The notes under the pieces were generated by a model. That model was not told where the DNA came from. It saw nothing but the letters and a program-made list of their open reading frames with translations, and searched no databases. From the NCBI GenBank assembly GCA_012513435.1, contig JAAZCE010000026.1:1-64000 (forward strand): 64,000 nt of DNA, written 5' to 3'. The position numbers were made by a program, and so were the translations under genes. This document shows, piece after piece, positions 26,784 to 34,326 of the stretch. This stretch comes from Clostridiales bacterium (GTDB lineage Bacteria > Bacillota > Clostridia > Peptostreptococcales > Anaerovoracaceae). Position 1 is the first letter of the stretch; each line of letters opens with the position of its first letter.

Positions 26784-28061
26784 TCACAATGTCTCTAGCT
26801 GGGTGGAAGTAGACTTCCTTAGAGAATAATACTCCTGCATGTGCTTCTTATACATTGTTTTCACCGGGTCATGACTGGACTCTAGGTTTCTCATTATCAT
26901 ATCGTAGTTGCAGCAGATCGTATCCACAACTTTTGGACAGAGCTGTCCGGCGTCTTTCATCTCTTCTAATATGAAAATGACCTTTTCCTTGGGAAAAGGT
27001 TCCTTATATACTCTTCTCTGAGACAGGGCGCTTAATATATCTGCTACCGCAACTATGCGCTGCGAAACAGTAAGCTTGTCTCCTGTGAGTCCCAGGGGAT
27101 AGCCGCTGCCGTCCATTTTTTCATGATGCCTCAATGCTATATCACAGATTTCATCGCTGACAACGCCTCGAAGAATAGCTTCTCCCTCTGCAATATGCTC
27201 CTTCACTATCTCATATTCTTCTGTTGTAAGTTTTCCCGGCTTTTCCAAAATATCATGGGGAATAGCTATTTTCCCAATATCATGAAGAAATGCTCCCAGG
27301 TACATGGTCTGCAACTCCTGGTCAGAAAGTCCGAGAAGTCTGCCTGTTTCCAAACTTATGATGGTAGTATCTGCAGTATGAGTAACGGTGTATGGGCTTC
27401 TGAAATCTATTGCATAGACAAGAAGTTTGAGATATTCCAGTATCTCCCCCGCCCTAATATCAACGGATTCCAGTATTTCACCCACTTCGTCTCGATACTG
27501 CCCTGAAGCTATCTTTTCCGAGAAGCTATACTTTTTCTCAGCCTTAAGCAACGCGTCTATATTAGCCGCATCAAACTGTCTTCCTGCCATTGTGCGCAGC
27601 ACTGACAAATCAGCCGTCTTAGAGCCAAGAAGTATATCGGTACGGTCGGCAAGATATATTATCTGAGCATACCTGCTACAGAGGCTGCCATTGTCCTCCA
27701 TTGCAGTATAATCCGTATGATGATACAGCAATACCTCCGCATGATCTGAAAGATGATTGGTGTTTCTGAGAAACAGATATCCATAAATGGCGTGTTCCAA
27801 AGTTCCTTCAGTCTCGAATCTCACCATATCATCTATCTCGTTTGTTTTGTAGGCGCCTATATCATGGAGCACACACAATATGAACAGCTTTGAAAAATCA
27901 AAACCGGCCTTGTTCTCGCTGACATCGTATATTTTTTTCGCAATGTATCCGACTCTTTCTCCATGCTCAACCAGCCGTGGGTCAATTTTGCTAAGTGTGC
28001 GTCGCACTATATTGATAATTTCTGAAGAATTCATTAGCACGATGTCCCCATAATAATCCAC
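26784..28061 (-). CDS. HD + HD-GYP domain protein (putative cyclic-di-GMP phosphodiesterase)
   Basis: The 425-residue protein has two HD-superfamily modules. The N-terminal one (about 10-190) has HGERVGYIAKK, LHDIGAY and EHAIYGYLF. The C-terminal HD-GYP module (about 215-385) has HDIGKIAIP, HHEKMDGSGYP and a later VADILSAL segment. The HHEKMDGSGYP signature points to hydrolysis of cyclic di-GMP. The GTG at 28061 is chosen because AAGGAG lies 9 bases upstream; the in-frame ATG at 28034 has no good site. Its position before two hybrid kinases suggests it is a signalling output of the same locus. Confidence 0.92.
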   Translation of the reverse strand: MDYYGDIVLMNSSEIINIVRRTLSKIDPRLVEHGERVGYIAKKIYDVSENKAGFDFSKLFILCVLHDIGAYKTNEIDDMVRFETEGTLEHAIYGYLFLRNTNHLSDHAEVLLYHHTDYTAMEDNGSLCSRYAQIIYLADRTDILLGSKTADLSVLRTMAGRQFDAANIDALLKAEKKYSFSEKIASGQYRDEVGEILESVDIRAGEILEYLKLLVYAIDFRSPYTVTHTADTTIISLETGRLLGLSDQELQTMYLGAFLHDIGKIAIPHDILEKPGKLTTEEYEIVKEHIAEGEAILRGVVSDEICDIALRHHEKMDGSGYPLGLTGDKLTVSQRIVAVADILSALSQRRVYKEPFPKEKVIFILEEMKDAGQLCPKVVDTICCNYDMIMRNLESSHDPVKTMYKKHMQEYYSLRKSTSTQLETL

Positions 28062-28176
28062 TACCGTATACTCCTTTTCATTTGTAAGAGCTTTCTTTAA
28101 TCACATTTATTTTACCATAATATGGCGATAAAGCTACAAAAAAATGAATTTATGTCAGTTTTTGGCTTCTCATGTT

Positions 28177-29286
28177 TCATTCTGCAAGCAGCTTCATTTC
28201 ATCCTTGTAGTTGAACAAGGTGCAGCCGCCGAGGTGATTCTCCACCCCTTTTTTCTCCAGCTCTCTCACCCTTTCAAAAAAGCTTGAGTTCACTATTTCC
28301 AAAAGACTGTGTTCTCTCACATTCCACCTTGAATAAGGTGCAAATGGACAAGCCTCCGCTCCGCCCTTAGGATTTATGTGGAAAAAGCCTCTTCCTGCAG
28401 CAAGGCATCCGCCCATATACTTTTCATCTCCCGGAAACAGGAGAACGCTCATGTCGCTGTACTGTTTCTTGAGCCTTTCACCCTTTGCAATAAGCTTCTC
28501 CGCCTGCTCCTTTGACAGAGCCAGGTCCTCGGTCCCTTCCTGCGCCGGAACATATTCTATGTAAAAGACAACGCCGCAGCCCTTTTCATGAAGCTCTTTC
28601 AAAAACTCATAGGATGTAACCTCCTCAAGGTTTTCCTTGTTCACCGTTATGGAAACGCCAAAAATCACCTTGCGGCGGCGGAGCTGAGCCATGGCATTTT
28701 CTAGCCTTTGAAAGACACCTGCTCCTCTTCGCTCATCCGTATTCTCTCTGTCGCCTTCCATGCTGAACACGGGAAACATGTTCCGGTTATCGTCAAACAT
28801 CTGTATGTACTCCCCGTCTATCAAGGTTCCGTTTGTAAAGACGGGGAAAATCATATTCTTGAATTCAGTGGCACTCTTGAGTACATCCCTTCGAAGCATA
28901 GGTTCGCCTCCTGCAAGGAGTATAAAGGACACTCCTATATCCGATGCCTGCTGAAACACATTTCCCCATTGTTCGACATTCATTTCACGAATCGTCTCGA
29001 ACTTCTCGTCGCACTCTTCTTCAGCATTTTTACTTTCACATAGACCTCCTGCCCTGGCATAGCAGCCTTTGCAGCGAAGATTACAGCCCGATGCTATGCT
29101 GGCAATGAGAAAGGGCGGCACATGCTGTCCCGTTCTTTCCAGCTCTTCCCGCCTTTTCATGCTCCTTTTAAGCTCCGGCACAAAATCCTTTAGGAACTTT
29201 ATGCCCTTTACATTTGTCAGATAAAACTTTGACAAAGATGCTGCAAGATTCTTAATTCCGTCGTTTATATATTCACCCAGCTCCAT
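28177..29286 (-). CDS. Radical SAM protein (SPASM-like C terminus)
   Basis: The 369-residue protein has a radical SAM core with the cluster motif CNLRCKGC, LLAGGEPMLRRDV as the SAM-binding GGE motif, and the C-terminal cysteines in GGCLAAGRG, EACPFAPYS and GGCTLFN that suggest an auxiliary cluster. Its substrate is unknown. The start at 29286 has AGGAGG 10 bases upstream. A longer frame from a GTG at 29382 would add 32 residues made only of 6-residue repeats. It is the last gene of an operon that starts with a DUF2089 regulator. Confidence 0.88.
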   Translation of the reverse strand: MELGEYINDGIKNLAASLSKFYLTNVKGIKFLKDFVPELKRSMKRREELERTGQHVPPFLIASIASGCNLRCKGCYARAGGLCESKNAEEECDEKFETIREMNVEQWGNVFQQASDIGVSFILLAGGEPMLRRDVLKSATEFKNMIFPVFTNGTLIDGEYIQMFDDNRNMFPVFSMEGDRENTDERRGAGVFQRLENAMAQLRRRKVIFGVSITVNKENLEEVTSYEFLKELHEKGCGVVFYIEYVPAQEGTEDLALSKEQAEKLIAKGERLKKQYSDMSVLLFPGDEKYMGGCLAAGRGFFHINPKGGAEACPFAPYSRWNVREHSLLEIVNSSFFERVRELEKKGVENHLGGCTLFNYKDEMKLLAE

Positions 29287-29376
29287 TCCTGTTCGTCCTC
29301 CTAATTTATTGTGTAGTTTTAGTATGCTACGTTTTTCTAATATACTTCGCATTTCTAAGATGCTGCGGTCTTCTAA
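29287..29376 (-). repeat. Five 18-bp tandem units directly ahead of the radical SAM gene
   Basis: Read on the minus strand, five consecutive 18-base units end exactly before the ATG at 29286. The first three are closely alike (TTAGAAGACCGCAGCATC, TTAGAAATGCGAAGTATA, TTAGAAAAACGTAGCATA). The last two are degenerate, and the fifth contains the AGGAGG ribosome binding site. If translated in frame they encode hexapeptides of the type LE(x)RSI. Confidence 0.7.
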
Positions 29377-29385
29377 ATTCACCGC

Positions 29386-29649
29386 CTATAATTCGATGGA
29401 AACGAAGGTTCCATCTCTGGCCTCCACGTGTACCGCCTCAAGCCCTTTGTTTTCCTTTAGGATTTCCTTACATTCTTCAAAAAGTATGAGCGCCGCTTCC
29501 TTGGTTATCATCTGGTCATATGGCTTCGACATATTTTCACGCATCTTGGCAAATTCGCTTTCAGGAATGGCGCGGATAGCAAGCCCCGCCATACCTATAG
29601 GCACCGCCAGTGAAAACCTAATCTTGCCTGCTCTTATTTTGATTTTCAT
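29386..29649 (-). CDS. Small conserved protein of a DUF2089-associated operon
   Basis: This 87-residue protein starts with MKIKIRAGKIRFSLAVPIGM and has a short hydrophobic N-terminal part and a mixed C-terminal domain ending in RDGTFVSIEL. It looks like the small uncharacterised partner often found after SHOCT/YvlB-like proteins, but I cannot assign a function. It lies between the SHOCT-like gene (18-base gap) and the radical SAM gene. Confidence 0.75.
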   Translation of the reverse strand: MKIKIRAGKIRFSLAVPIGMAGLAIRAIPESEFAKMRENMSKPYDQMITKEAALILFEECKEILKENKGLEAVHVEARDGTFVSIEL

Positions 29650-29667
29650 AGTCCTTTACTTCCCCGC

Positions 29668-30057
29668 TTATTTTCCCACAAATACGCGAACTGTTGTACC
29701 GTCGGCTGCATTAACATTGACAAAATCTCCTTCTATTTCTTCATCAAGGCATTCTGCAATGGCATCCATCATTTCCGTCAAATCCACACCCTGCAATTCC
29801 TGTTCAGGAATCGGCAGTTTGCCTGTTACCTTGAGTATCTTCTTGATGGCTCCCACCGGGAACTGCACGTTAACCTTGTCGCCTTCCACGCTATCGACTA
29901 TTACTCTGAACATTTTCTTATCGTATGGGGTTTTAACACTGATAGCATTCTGCTGTGCCTCTTCATCTACTCCCATAGTCTTCATCAATTCTGCGGCTTC
30001 CTCGGCCGTAATGGTTCCTTCTTCTATCATCTTTAATATTCTCAATTTCTCTTCCAT
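29668..30057 (-). CDS. SHOCT-like / YvlB-related protein
   Basis: The 129-residue protein has an N-terminal short helical SHOCT-like motif (LRILKMIEEGTITAEEAAELMKTM, residues 5-28) followed by a beta-rich domain with VQFPVGAIKKIL and VNVNAADGTTVRVFVGK. The same EGxITAEEA motif recurs at the end of the preceding DUF2089 protein, which suggests a shared protein-protein interface. Function unknown. The start at 30057 has GAGGAG upstream. Confidence 0.8.
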   Translation of the reverse strand: MEEKLRILKMIEEGTITAEEAAELMKTMGVDEEAQQNAISVKTPYDKKMFRVIVDSVEGDKVNVQFPVGAIKKILKVTGKLPIPEQELQGVDLTEMMDAIAECLDEEIEGDFVNVNAADGTTVRVFVGK

Positions 30058-30073
30058 TTGTTTTCTCCTCTCA

Positions 30074-30439
30074 CTATTTTAGTTTTCGTATGGCCTCTTC
30101 GGCTGTGATTTCTCCCTGCTCAAGCTGTTTCAGGATTTCTTCCCGTTTAATCATTTCCTCGTCCTTCTTATCTTCGCTTTCGTATCCCAAAGTCTTGATA
30201 ATGCCGTCCAGCTTGGCTCGAACAGTAGGATAGGAAATCTTTAATTCCTTTTCGACTTCCTTGATATTCCCTCTGCATCTTATGAAGGTTTCTGTAAAGT
30301 AAAGCTCCTCCGCCGACAGATAGTCGAACTTGCTAAGTGCGAAGTCGTTTTCAATCATAGTATCGCACTTGTTGCATTTAAGTCTTGCCACCTTCAGCTC
30401 ACCGCCGCATACGGGGCATCTGCTTATGACCTGTTTCAT
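30074..30439 (-). CDS. DUF2089 family zinc-ribbon / helix-turn-helix regulator
   Basis: The 121-residue protein has an N-terminal zinc ribbon (CPVCG ... CNKC, residues 8-26), a helix-turn-helix region (NIKEVEKELKISYPTVRAKLD, about 58-78) and a C-terminal SHOCT-like tail. It is probably a transcription factor that controls its own operon. The promoter at 30489-30517 is covered by repeated ATTGA elements. Confidence 0.85.
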   Translation of the reverse strand: MKQVISRCPVCGGELKVARLKCNKCDTMIENDFALSKFDYLSAEELYFTETFIRCRGNIKEVEKELKISYPTVRAKLDGIIKTLGYESEDKKDEEMIKREEILKQLEQGEITAEEAIRKLK

Positions 30440-30488
30440 ATATCCGCCTCTTTTCCTTGATTTTGTTTTCTTTGCTCTTTATGATATA

Positions 30489-30517
30489 AATATAAACCCA
30501 TTTATCAATAATGTCAA
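30489..30517 (-). promoter_or_regulatory. Promoter of the DUF2089 operon with repeated ATTGA elements
   Basis: On the minus strand a consensus TTGACA (30512-30517) and TATATT (30489-30494) are 17 bases apart. The AT-rich region across and upstream of it carries three ATTGA direct repeats (ATTGATTTATATATTGACATTATTGATAA), which are candidates for an operator. Confidence 0.75.
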
Positions 30518-30597
30518 TATATAAATCAATTATTTTAATATATACATTAATTTTATTGATTTTTTTATTAATTTTATCTCTATGAGCCTATTTTGTG

Positions 30598-30615
30598 AAA
30601 AAGGGAGCCGCTCCC
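30598..30615 (-). terminator. Short terminator-like hairpin
   Basis: On the minus strand GGGAG / CTCCC (30603-30615) with a three-base loop is followed by five U residues (30598-30602). It would end a transcript coming from the small reading frame at 30694-30846. Confidence 0.45.
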
Positions 30616-30636
30616 ATAATTTTCAGCTGCCGATGC

Positions 30637-30684
30637 CTGTTTTCAGCGGTAGGCGCCATTTATCCTCTGTCGCCGCTGAAACAG
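30637..30684. repeat. Inverted repeat 3' of the small reading frame
   Basis: CTGTTTTCAGCGG (30637-30649) and CCGCTGAAACAG (30673-30684) are complementary over 12 pairs with one bulged T, enclosing a 23-base loop. It could be an RNA structural element upstream of the hairpin terminator. Confidence 0.6.
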
Positions 30685-30693
30685 ACTGCGACT

Positions 30694-30846
30694 TCATCGG
30701 GCGAATAAAGAATATAAACCTAATTCCGGTATTAACGTTATTACCCGACATAAGGTTAGTATCCAGGCTATTGTTTTTTCCCATAAAGGGTTCTGTATCT
30801 GTTCCATATCCTTCTCCTCAAATCCTTCTTCACGTAAACAACACAT
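30694..30846 (-). CDS. Possible small hydrophobic protein (37 or 50 residues)
   Basis: A short frame on the minus strand ends at 30694. With the ATG at 30807 it has 37 codons and a good ribosome binding site (GAGGAG, 8 bases upstream). From the ATG at 30846 it has 50. The core WEKTIAWILTLCRVITLIPE is hydrophobic with a few charges, possibly one membrane segment. No family is recognised and it may be noncoding. Confidence 0.35.
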   Translation of the reverse strand: MCCLREEGFEEKDMEQIQNPLWEKTIAWILTLCRVITLIPELGLYSLFAR

Positions 30847-31023
30847 TTTGCCTTTATTGTCGGATAATTTTAAGCCTTTTGAATATTTTTATACTAAAAG
30901 GGCTTTTTTCTGCATAAAAAATAGTAATCCGTCGTTTTTTTGCACATCTATACAAGGCTATGACTGCTCTTCATCTCAATAAATGTAGCCACATCAGCCT
31001 GACATGTGCTTTTACTTATACAA

Positions 31024-31060
31024 CAAAAAAACCCCACAAGGCTTAATACCTTACGGGGTT
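31024..31060 (-). terminator. Intrinsic terminator after tsf
   Basis: On the minus strand a 12-pair stem (AACCCCGTAAGG with CCTTGTGGGGTT, two wobble pairs, 7-base loop) at 31030-31060 is followed by a run of U (31024-31029). It ends the rpsB-tsf transcript 44 bases after the tsf stop. Confidence 0.9.
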
Positions 31061-31103
31061 TATATAACTTGTGATAGCTTGTACTACAGATATGGGCAGT
31101 GCT

Positions 31104-32027
31104 TTATTTCTTAGCGGCTGCCTGCTGGGCGGCTACTTCTTCTGCGAAGTCTTCTTCCTTCTTTTCGATTCCTTCGCCTACCTCGTAGCGAATCATGGAA
31201 GCCACGGACATGTCCTTGCCAACTTCTTTAGCTACGCTGTCAACATACTGTGCTACAGTCATATCACTATTCTTTACGAACTTCTGGTCTACAAGACAAA
31301 CCTCTTTGAGGATGGCCTTTACCTTGCCAGGTATGATTCTTTCCAGCATTGCCTCAGGCTTTCCTTCGTTGAGAAGCTGCTGCTTAGCGATTTCCTTCTC
31401 GGATTCCAGCCAAGCCTGGTCTACCTGAGTGTCATCTAAGAACTTAGGGTTCATTGAAGCTACCTGCATGGCCACATCCTTGCCCACTACTGCAATTTCA
31501 TCAGCTGATGCATCGGTTTTGATTCCAACTATTACGCCGATAGTTCCGTTGCCGTGAATGTATCCGGTGTAAACAACTCCCGGCTGGGCGAACTTCTGGA
31601 ATCTTCTGATGCTCATGTTTTCGCCGATAGTAACGATTTTGTTTGTAAGAGCCTCTGCTACTGTGCCTTCGTTTCCGTAAGGAAAAGCCATGAAAGCATC
31701 CATATCAGTAGCTTCGTTATCAAGAGCCATCTTTGCCAAAGTTTCCACGAAACCAATAAAATCTTCATTCTTAGCAACAAAGTCAGTCTCCGAGTTAACC
31801 TCTACAATAGCGGCAGCTTTACCGTCAGCGGCGAAAGCTGTCTTAACAAGACCCATGGCAGCAACTCTGCCTGCCTTCTTTGCAGCCTTTGCAAGTCCTT
31901 TTTCTCTCAGGGCCTCAACTGCCTTATTCATATCACCATCGGTTTCAACCAATGCTTTTTTGCAATCCATCATCCCTGCGCCTGTCATTTCGCGCAGTTC
32001 CTTTACCATTTGTGCTGTAACAGCCAT
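31104..32027 (-). CDS. tsf: Translation elongation factor Ts
   Basis: EF-Ts recycles EF-Tu by exchanging GDP for GTP. The 307-residue protein has the N-terminal UBA-like domain (VKELREMTGAGMMDCKKAL), the core TDFVAKNEDF signature and the C-terminal FVKNSDMTVAQYV segment, followed by a charged, alanine-rich tail. It follows rpsB by 36 bases. pyrH, its usual downstream neighbour, has been separated from it. Confidence 0.98.
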   Translation of the reverse strand: MAVTAQMVKELREMTGAGMMDCKKALVETDGDMNKAVEALREKGLAKAAKKAGRVAAMGLVKTAFAADGKAAAIVEVNSETDFVAKNEDFIGFVETLAKMALDNEATDMDAFMAFPYGNEGTVAEALTNKIVTIGENMSIRRFQKFAQPGVVYTGYIHGNGTIGVIVGIKTDASADEIAVVGKDVAMQVASMNPKFLDDTQVDQAWLESEKEIAKQQLLNEGKPEAMLERIIPGKVKAILKEVCLVDQKFVKNSDMTVAQYVDSVAKEVGKDMSVASMIRYEVGEGIEKKEEDFAEEVAAQQAAAKK

Positions 32028-32063
32028 AGTGTGTCCCTCCTATTTCAAACGTGTTAAATCAAA

Positions 32064-32834
32064 CTATTCCGTTTTTGCTTCCGGTGTGGCTGCTTCCTTA
32101 GCTTCTTCTGCTTCAGGAGCACCCTCTTCAGCTTCACTTTCATCAAAACTTTCGCCCTGCTTAGCTTCAATAACAGCATCTGCCATGCAGCCTGCAATTA
32201 ACTTGACTGCTCTGATAGCATCATCATTAGCAGGAATAATATAATCAACGTCATCAGGATCACAGTTTGTATCTACAATACCGATGATAGGAATTCCAAG
32301 AATTCTTGCTTCCTTAATGGCGATTCTTTCCTTCTTAGGGTCTACCACGAAAAGTGCTCCCGGCATTCCCCTCATGTCCTTGATCCCGCCTAAGAACTTT
32401 TCAAGCTTCTCAAGCTCCAGTCTCAGCTTGATAACTTCCTTCTTTGAAAGCTTATCAAAGGTTCCGTCTTCTTCCATCATCTTAATGTCGTTCAGTCTTC
32501 TGATTCTTCCGGAAATCGTCTTGTAGTTTGTGAGCATGCCGCCTAACCATCTCTGGTTAACGTAAAACATGTCGCATCTCTTAGCTTCGTCAACGATAGC
32601 TGCCTGAGCCTGCTTCTTCGTTCCTACAAACAGTACAGGCTTGCCGCTCTCTGCGATTTCCTTCATGAAAGCATATGCTTCATCGATTTTCTTTACGGTT
32701 TTCTGAAGGTCTATAATATAGATTCCGTTTCTTTCCGTAAAAATGTATGGAGCCATCTTAGGGTTCCATCTTCTTGTCTGGTGTCCAAAGTGAACACCGG
32801 CTTCCAACAACTGTTTCATTGAAATTACTGCCAT
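32064..32834 (-). CDS. rpsB: Ribosomal protein S2
   Basis: S2 is a small-subunit protein needed for late 30S assembly. The 256-residue protein has [23 protein letters not shown] at the start, [11 protein letters not shown] and PGALFVVDP, with an acidic C-terminal tail of alternating Glu and Ala. I use the ATG at 32834 with GAGAGGAG upstream. A longer frame to 32873 would add unrelated residues. It has its own promoter and a structured leader. Confidence 0.98.
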   Translation of the reverse strand: MAVISMKQLLEAGVHFGHQTRRWNPKMAPYIFTERNGIYIIDLQKTVKKIDEAYAFMKEIAESGKPVLFVGTKKQAQAAIVDEAKRCDMFYVNQRWLGGMLTNYKTISGRIRRLNDIKMMEEDGTFDKLSKKEVIKLRLELEKLEKFLGGIKDMRGMPGALFVVDPKKERIAIKEARILGIPIIGIVDTNCDPDDVDYIIPANDDAIRAVKLIAGCMADAVIEAKQGESFDESEAEEGAPEAEEAKEAATPEAKTE

Positions 32835-32952
32835 TTTCGTTCTCCTCTCGGTTTTCCTCTTCCACCGCAGCATCTTCCGAAAAAAGCCATCTGCACATCT
32901 TGTGCATCCGGCACCGTATTCCGGTAAACTGCCGTGTGTAAACTATATTTCT

Positions 32953-32978
32953 TCGGCATCGAATCAAAACGATACCGA
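32953..32978 (-). promoter_or_regulatory. 5'-terminal hairpin of the rpsB leader RNA
   Basis: TCGGTATCG and CGATGCCGA form a 9-pair stem with an 8-base loop on the minus strand, starting about where transcription begins. Further G+C-rich complementary segments follow in the 150-base leader. It may stabilise the mRNA or serve S2 autoregulation. Confidence 0.5.
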
Positions 32979-32983
32979 CTAAT

Positions 32984-33012
32984 AATATACTATATAATCA
33001 TTGAAATTACAA
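32984..33012 (-). promoter_or_regulatory. Promoter of rpsB-tsf
   Basis: On the minus strand TTGTAA (33007-33012) and TATATT (32984-32989) are separated by 17 bases. Transcription would start near 32977. Confidence 0.7.
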
Positions 33013-33026
33013 GGAAAATCTACTTG

Positions 33027-34295
33027 TTACAGCAATTTTTCTTGGGTTTTTTTTGCAATAAGGCCTTTCAACTCATCTCTCGATAGGGATTCTAAATTAT
33101 CAAAGGTAATATCAGCGGCTGATTCATAAAGCGGCAGCCGTTTTTTCCCCATTTCCTTTAGAGCAGATAGCCCCGCATAAAGGGGTCTGCCGCCTGTAGC
33201 AAGACTTTCGATAGGCCTACGTATATATATTATCAAGCCGTTCTGCTTAAGGGCCTCCAGATTTTCTCTGCGCAGAACCACTCCGCCTCCTGTGGCAATA
33301 ATCAGGCTACGCTGTTTGCCAAGCTCTGTGGCCGTCTTGGTCTCGCGGGCGCGGAAGCCCTCTTCCCCTTCCTTAGCAAAAATTTCGGAGATAGTCATGC
33401 CTGCGGCCTTGATAATCTCCTCATCCATGTCCACAAATGCCTTGCCTGTTTTTTCCGCAAGCAGTCTGCCTATGGTCGTCTTGCCGGACCCCGGCATACC
33501 GATAAAAACGACATTTTGCATTTGCCCTTCCAGCTTCCTTATTATCCTCTCGTTTTCCCTGATGAAGGCTCCTGCGGTTCCGAGAAAATATCCGGCCGCG
33601 GCAGTTGCCTGCGCTACCAGCATGGGAAGACCATTGGATAATTTCAAGCCTAGCTCTTCCGCCTCAAGAAGCAGGGCTGTCTTAAATGGATTGTATATGA
33701 CATCGATTACACCGCTGCAATTTGGAAAATCCTTCAAAGAGATTATCTTCGCCATAGTGTCGGGAAAGGTTCCCACAGGTGTGGTGTTCACTATAATATC
33801 TATTGCCTCGGCAATATCAGGCAAGTCTTTATATGAAATGCATCTCTCCTGCCCCCTGCGGGATGCGATAAGTACTCTGCCAGCCCCCATATCCCCTGCA
33901 GCCTTTTGCACCATTAAAGATGTTCCGCCAGAGCCAAGAACAAGAACATTTTTATGGGCAAAATCTATGTCTGCCCGGTCAGCGGCATAGAGAAAGCCTT
34001 CGTAGTCTGTATTGTGGCCTATGAGCTTGCGGCTACCTGCGTTTTCCCTGCTCCAATACAACGTATTGGCTGCTCCTATTTCCCTGACTAAATCAGATAC
34101 TTCGTCACAAAACGGTATGACATCCTGCTTATAGGGTATAGTCACATTGAGTCCGCCAAAATTACGTCCGGCGACAAATTCCGGCATTTCATCAGCAGAA
34201 AGGCTGAATAAATCATATTCGTATTTCCCTAGAGACTCATGTATCTCCTTGGAATAGCTGTGTGCTAAAGGTTCTCCAATCAAACCGTATCTCAT
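33027..34295 (-). CDS. aroEK: Fused shikimate dehydrogenase - shikimate kinase
   Basis: One 422-residue chain combines two consecutive shikimate-pathway steps. Residues 1 to about 255 are AroE: SYSKEI for substrate binding, LNVTIPYK with catalytic K56, GHNTDYEG with D96, and the nucleotide motif LGSGGTS. Residues about 261-422 are AroK with P-loop GMPGSGKT (266-273), the acidic VDMDEE segment, TGGGVV and the GRPLY lid. Dehydroshikimate is reduced with NADPH and then phosphorylated. It is the last gene of the aro operon, 31 bases after pheA. Confidence 0.96.
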   Translation of the reverse strand: MRYGLIGEPLAHSYSKEIHESLGKYEYDLFSLSADEMPEFVAGRNFGGLNVTIPYKQDVIPFCDEVSDLVREIGAANTLYWSRENAGSRKLIGHNTDYEGFLYAADRADIDFAHKNVLVLGSGGTSLMVQKAAGDMGAGRVLIASRRGQERCISYKDLPDIAEAIDIIVNTTPVGTFPDTMAKIISLKDFPNCSGVIDVIYNPFKTALLLEAEELGLKLSNGLPMLVAQATAAAGYFLGTAGAFIRENERIIRKLEGQMQNVVFIGMPGSGKTTIGRLLAEKTGKAFVDMDEEIIKAAGMTISEIFAKEGEEGFRARETKTATELGKQRSLIIATGGGVVLRRENLEALKQNGLIIYIRRPIESLATGGRPLYAGLSALKEMGKKRLPLYESAADITFDNLESLSRDELKGLIAKKTQEKLL

Positions 34296-34326
34296 ATTTC
34301 GCCTCCTGTCAGATTCGTGTATAGTT

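Larger units (their letters stand above)
30518..31023. other. 506-base stretch without a recognisable large gene
   Basis: Between the DUF2089 promoter and the tsf terminator there is no long conserved reading frame. The stretch holds an AT-rich part (30518-30590), a minus-strand terminator-like hairpin (30598-30615), a long inverted repeat (30637-30684) and a possible small minus-strand gene (30694-30846). A second hairpin followed by TTTTTT on the plus strand lies near 30871-30910. The layout suggests a short minus-strand transcription unit. Confidence 0.5.

Noticed and set aside
29287-29376. CRISPR-like repeat array
   Set aside because: The 18-base units are directly adjacent with no spacers and degenerate within five copies. 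No cas genes are in the window.
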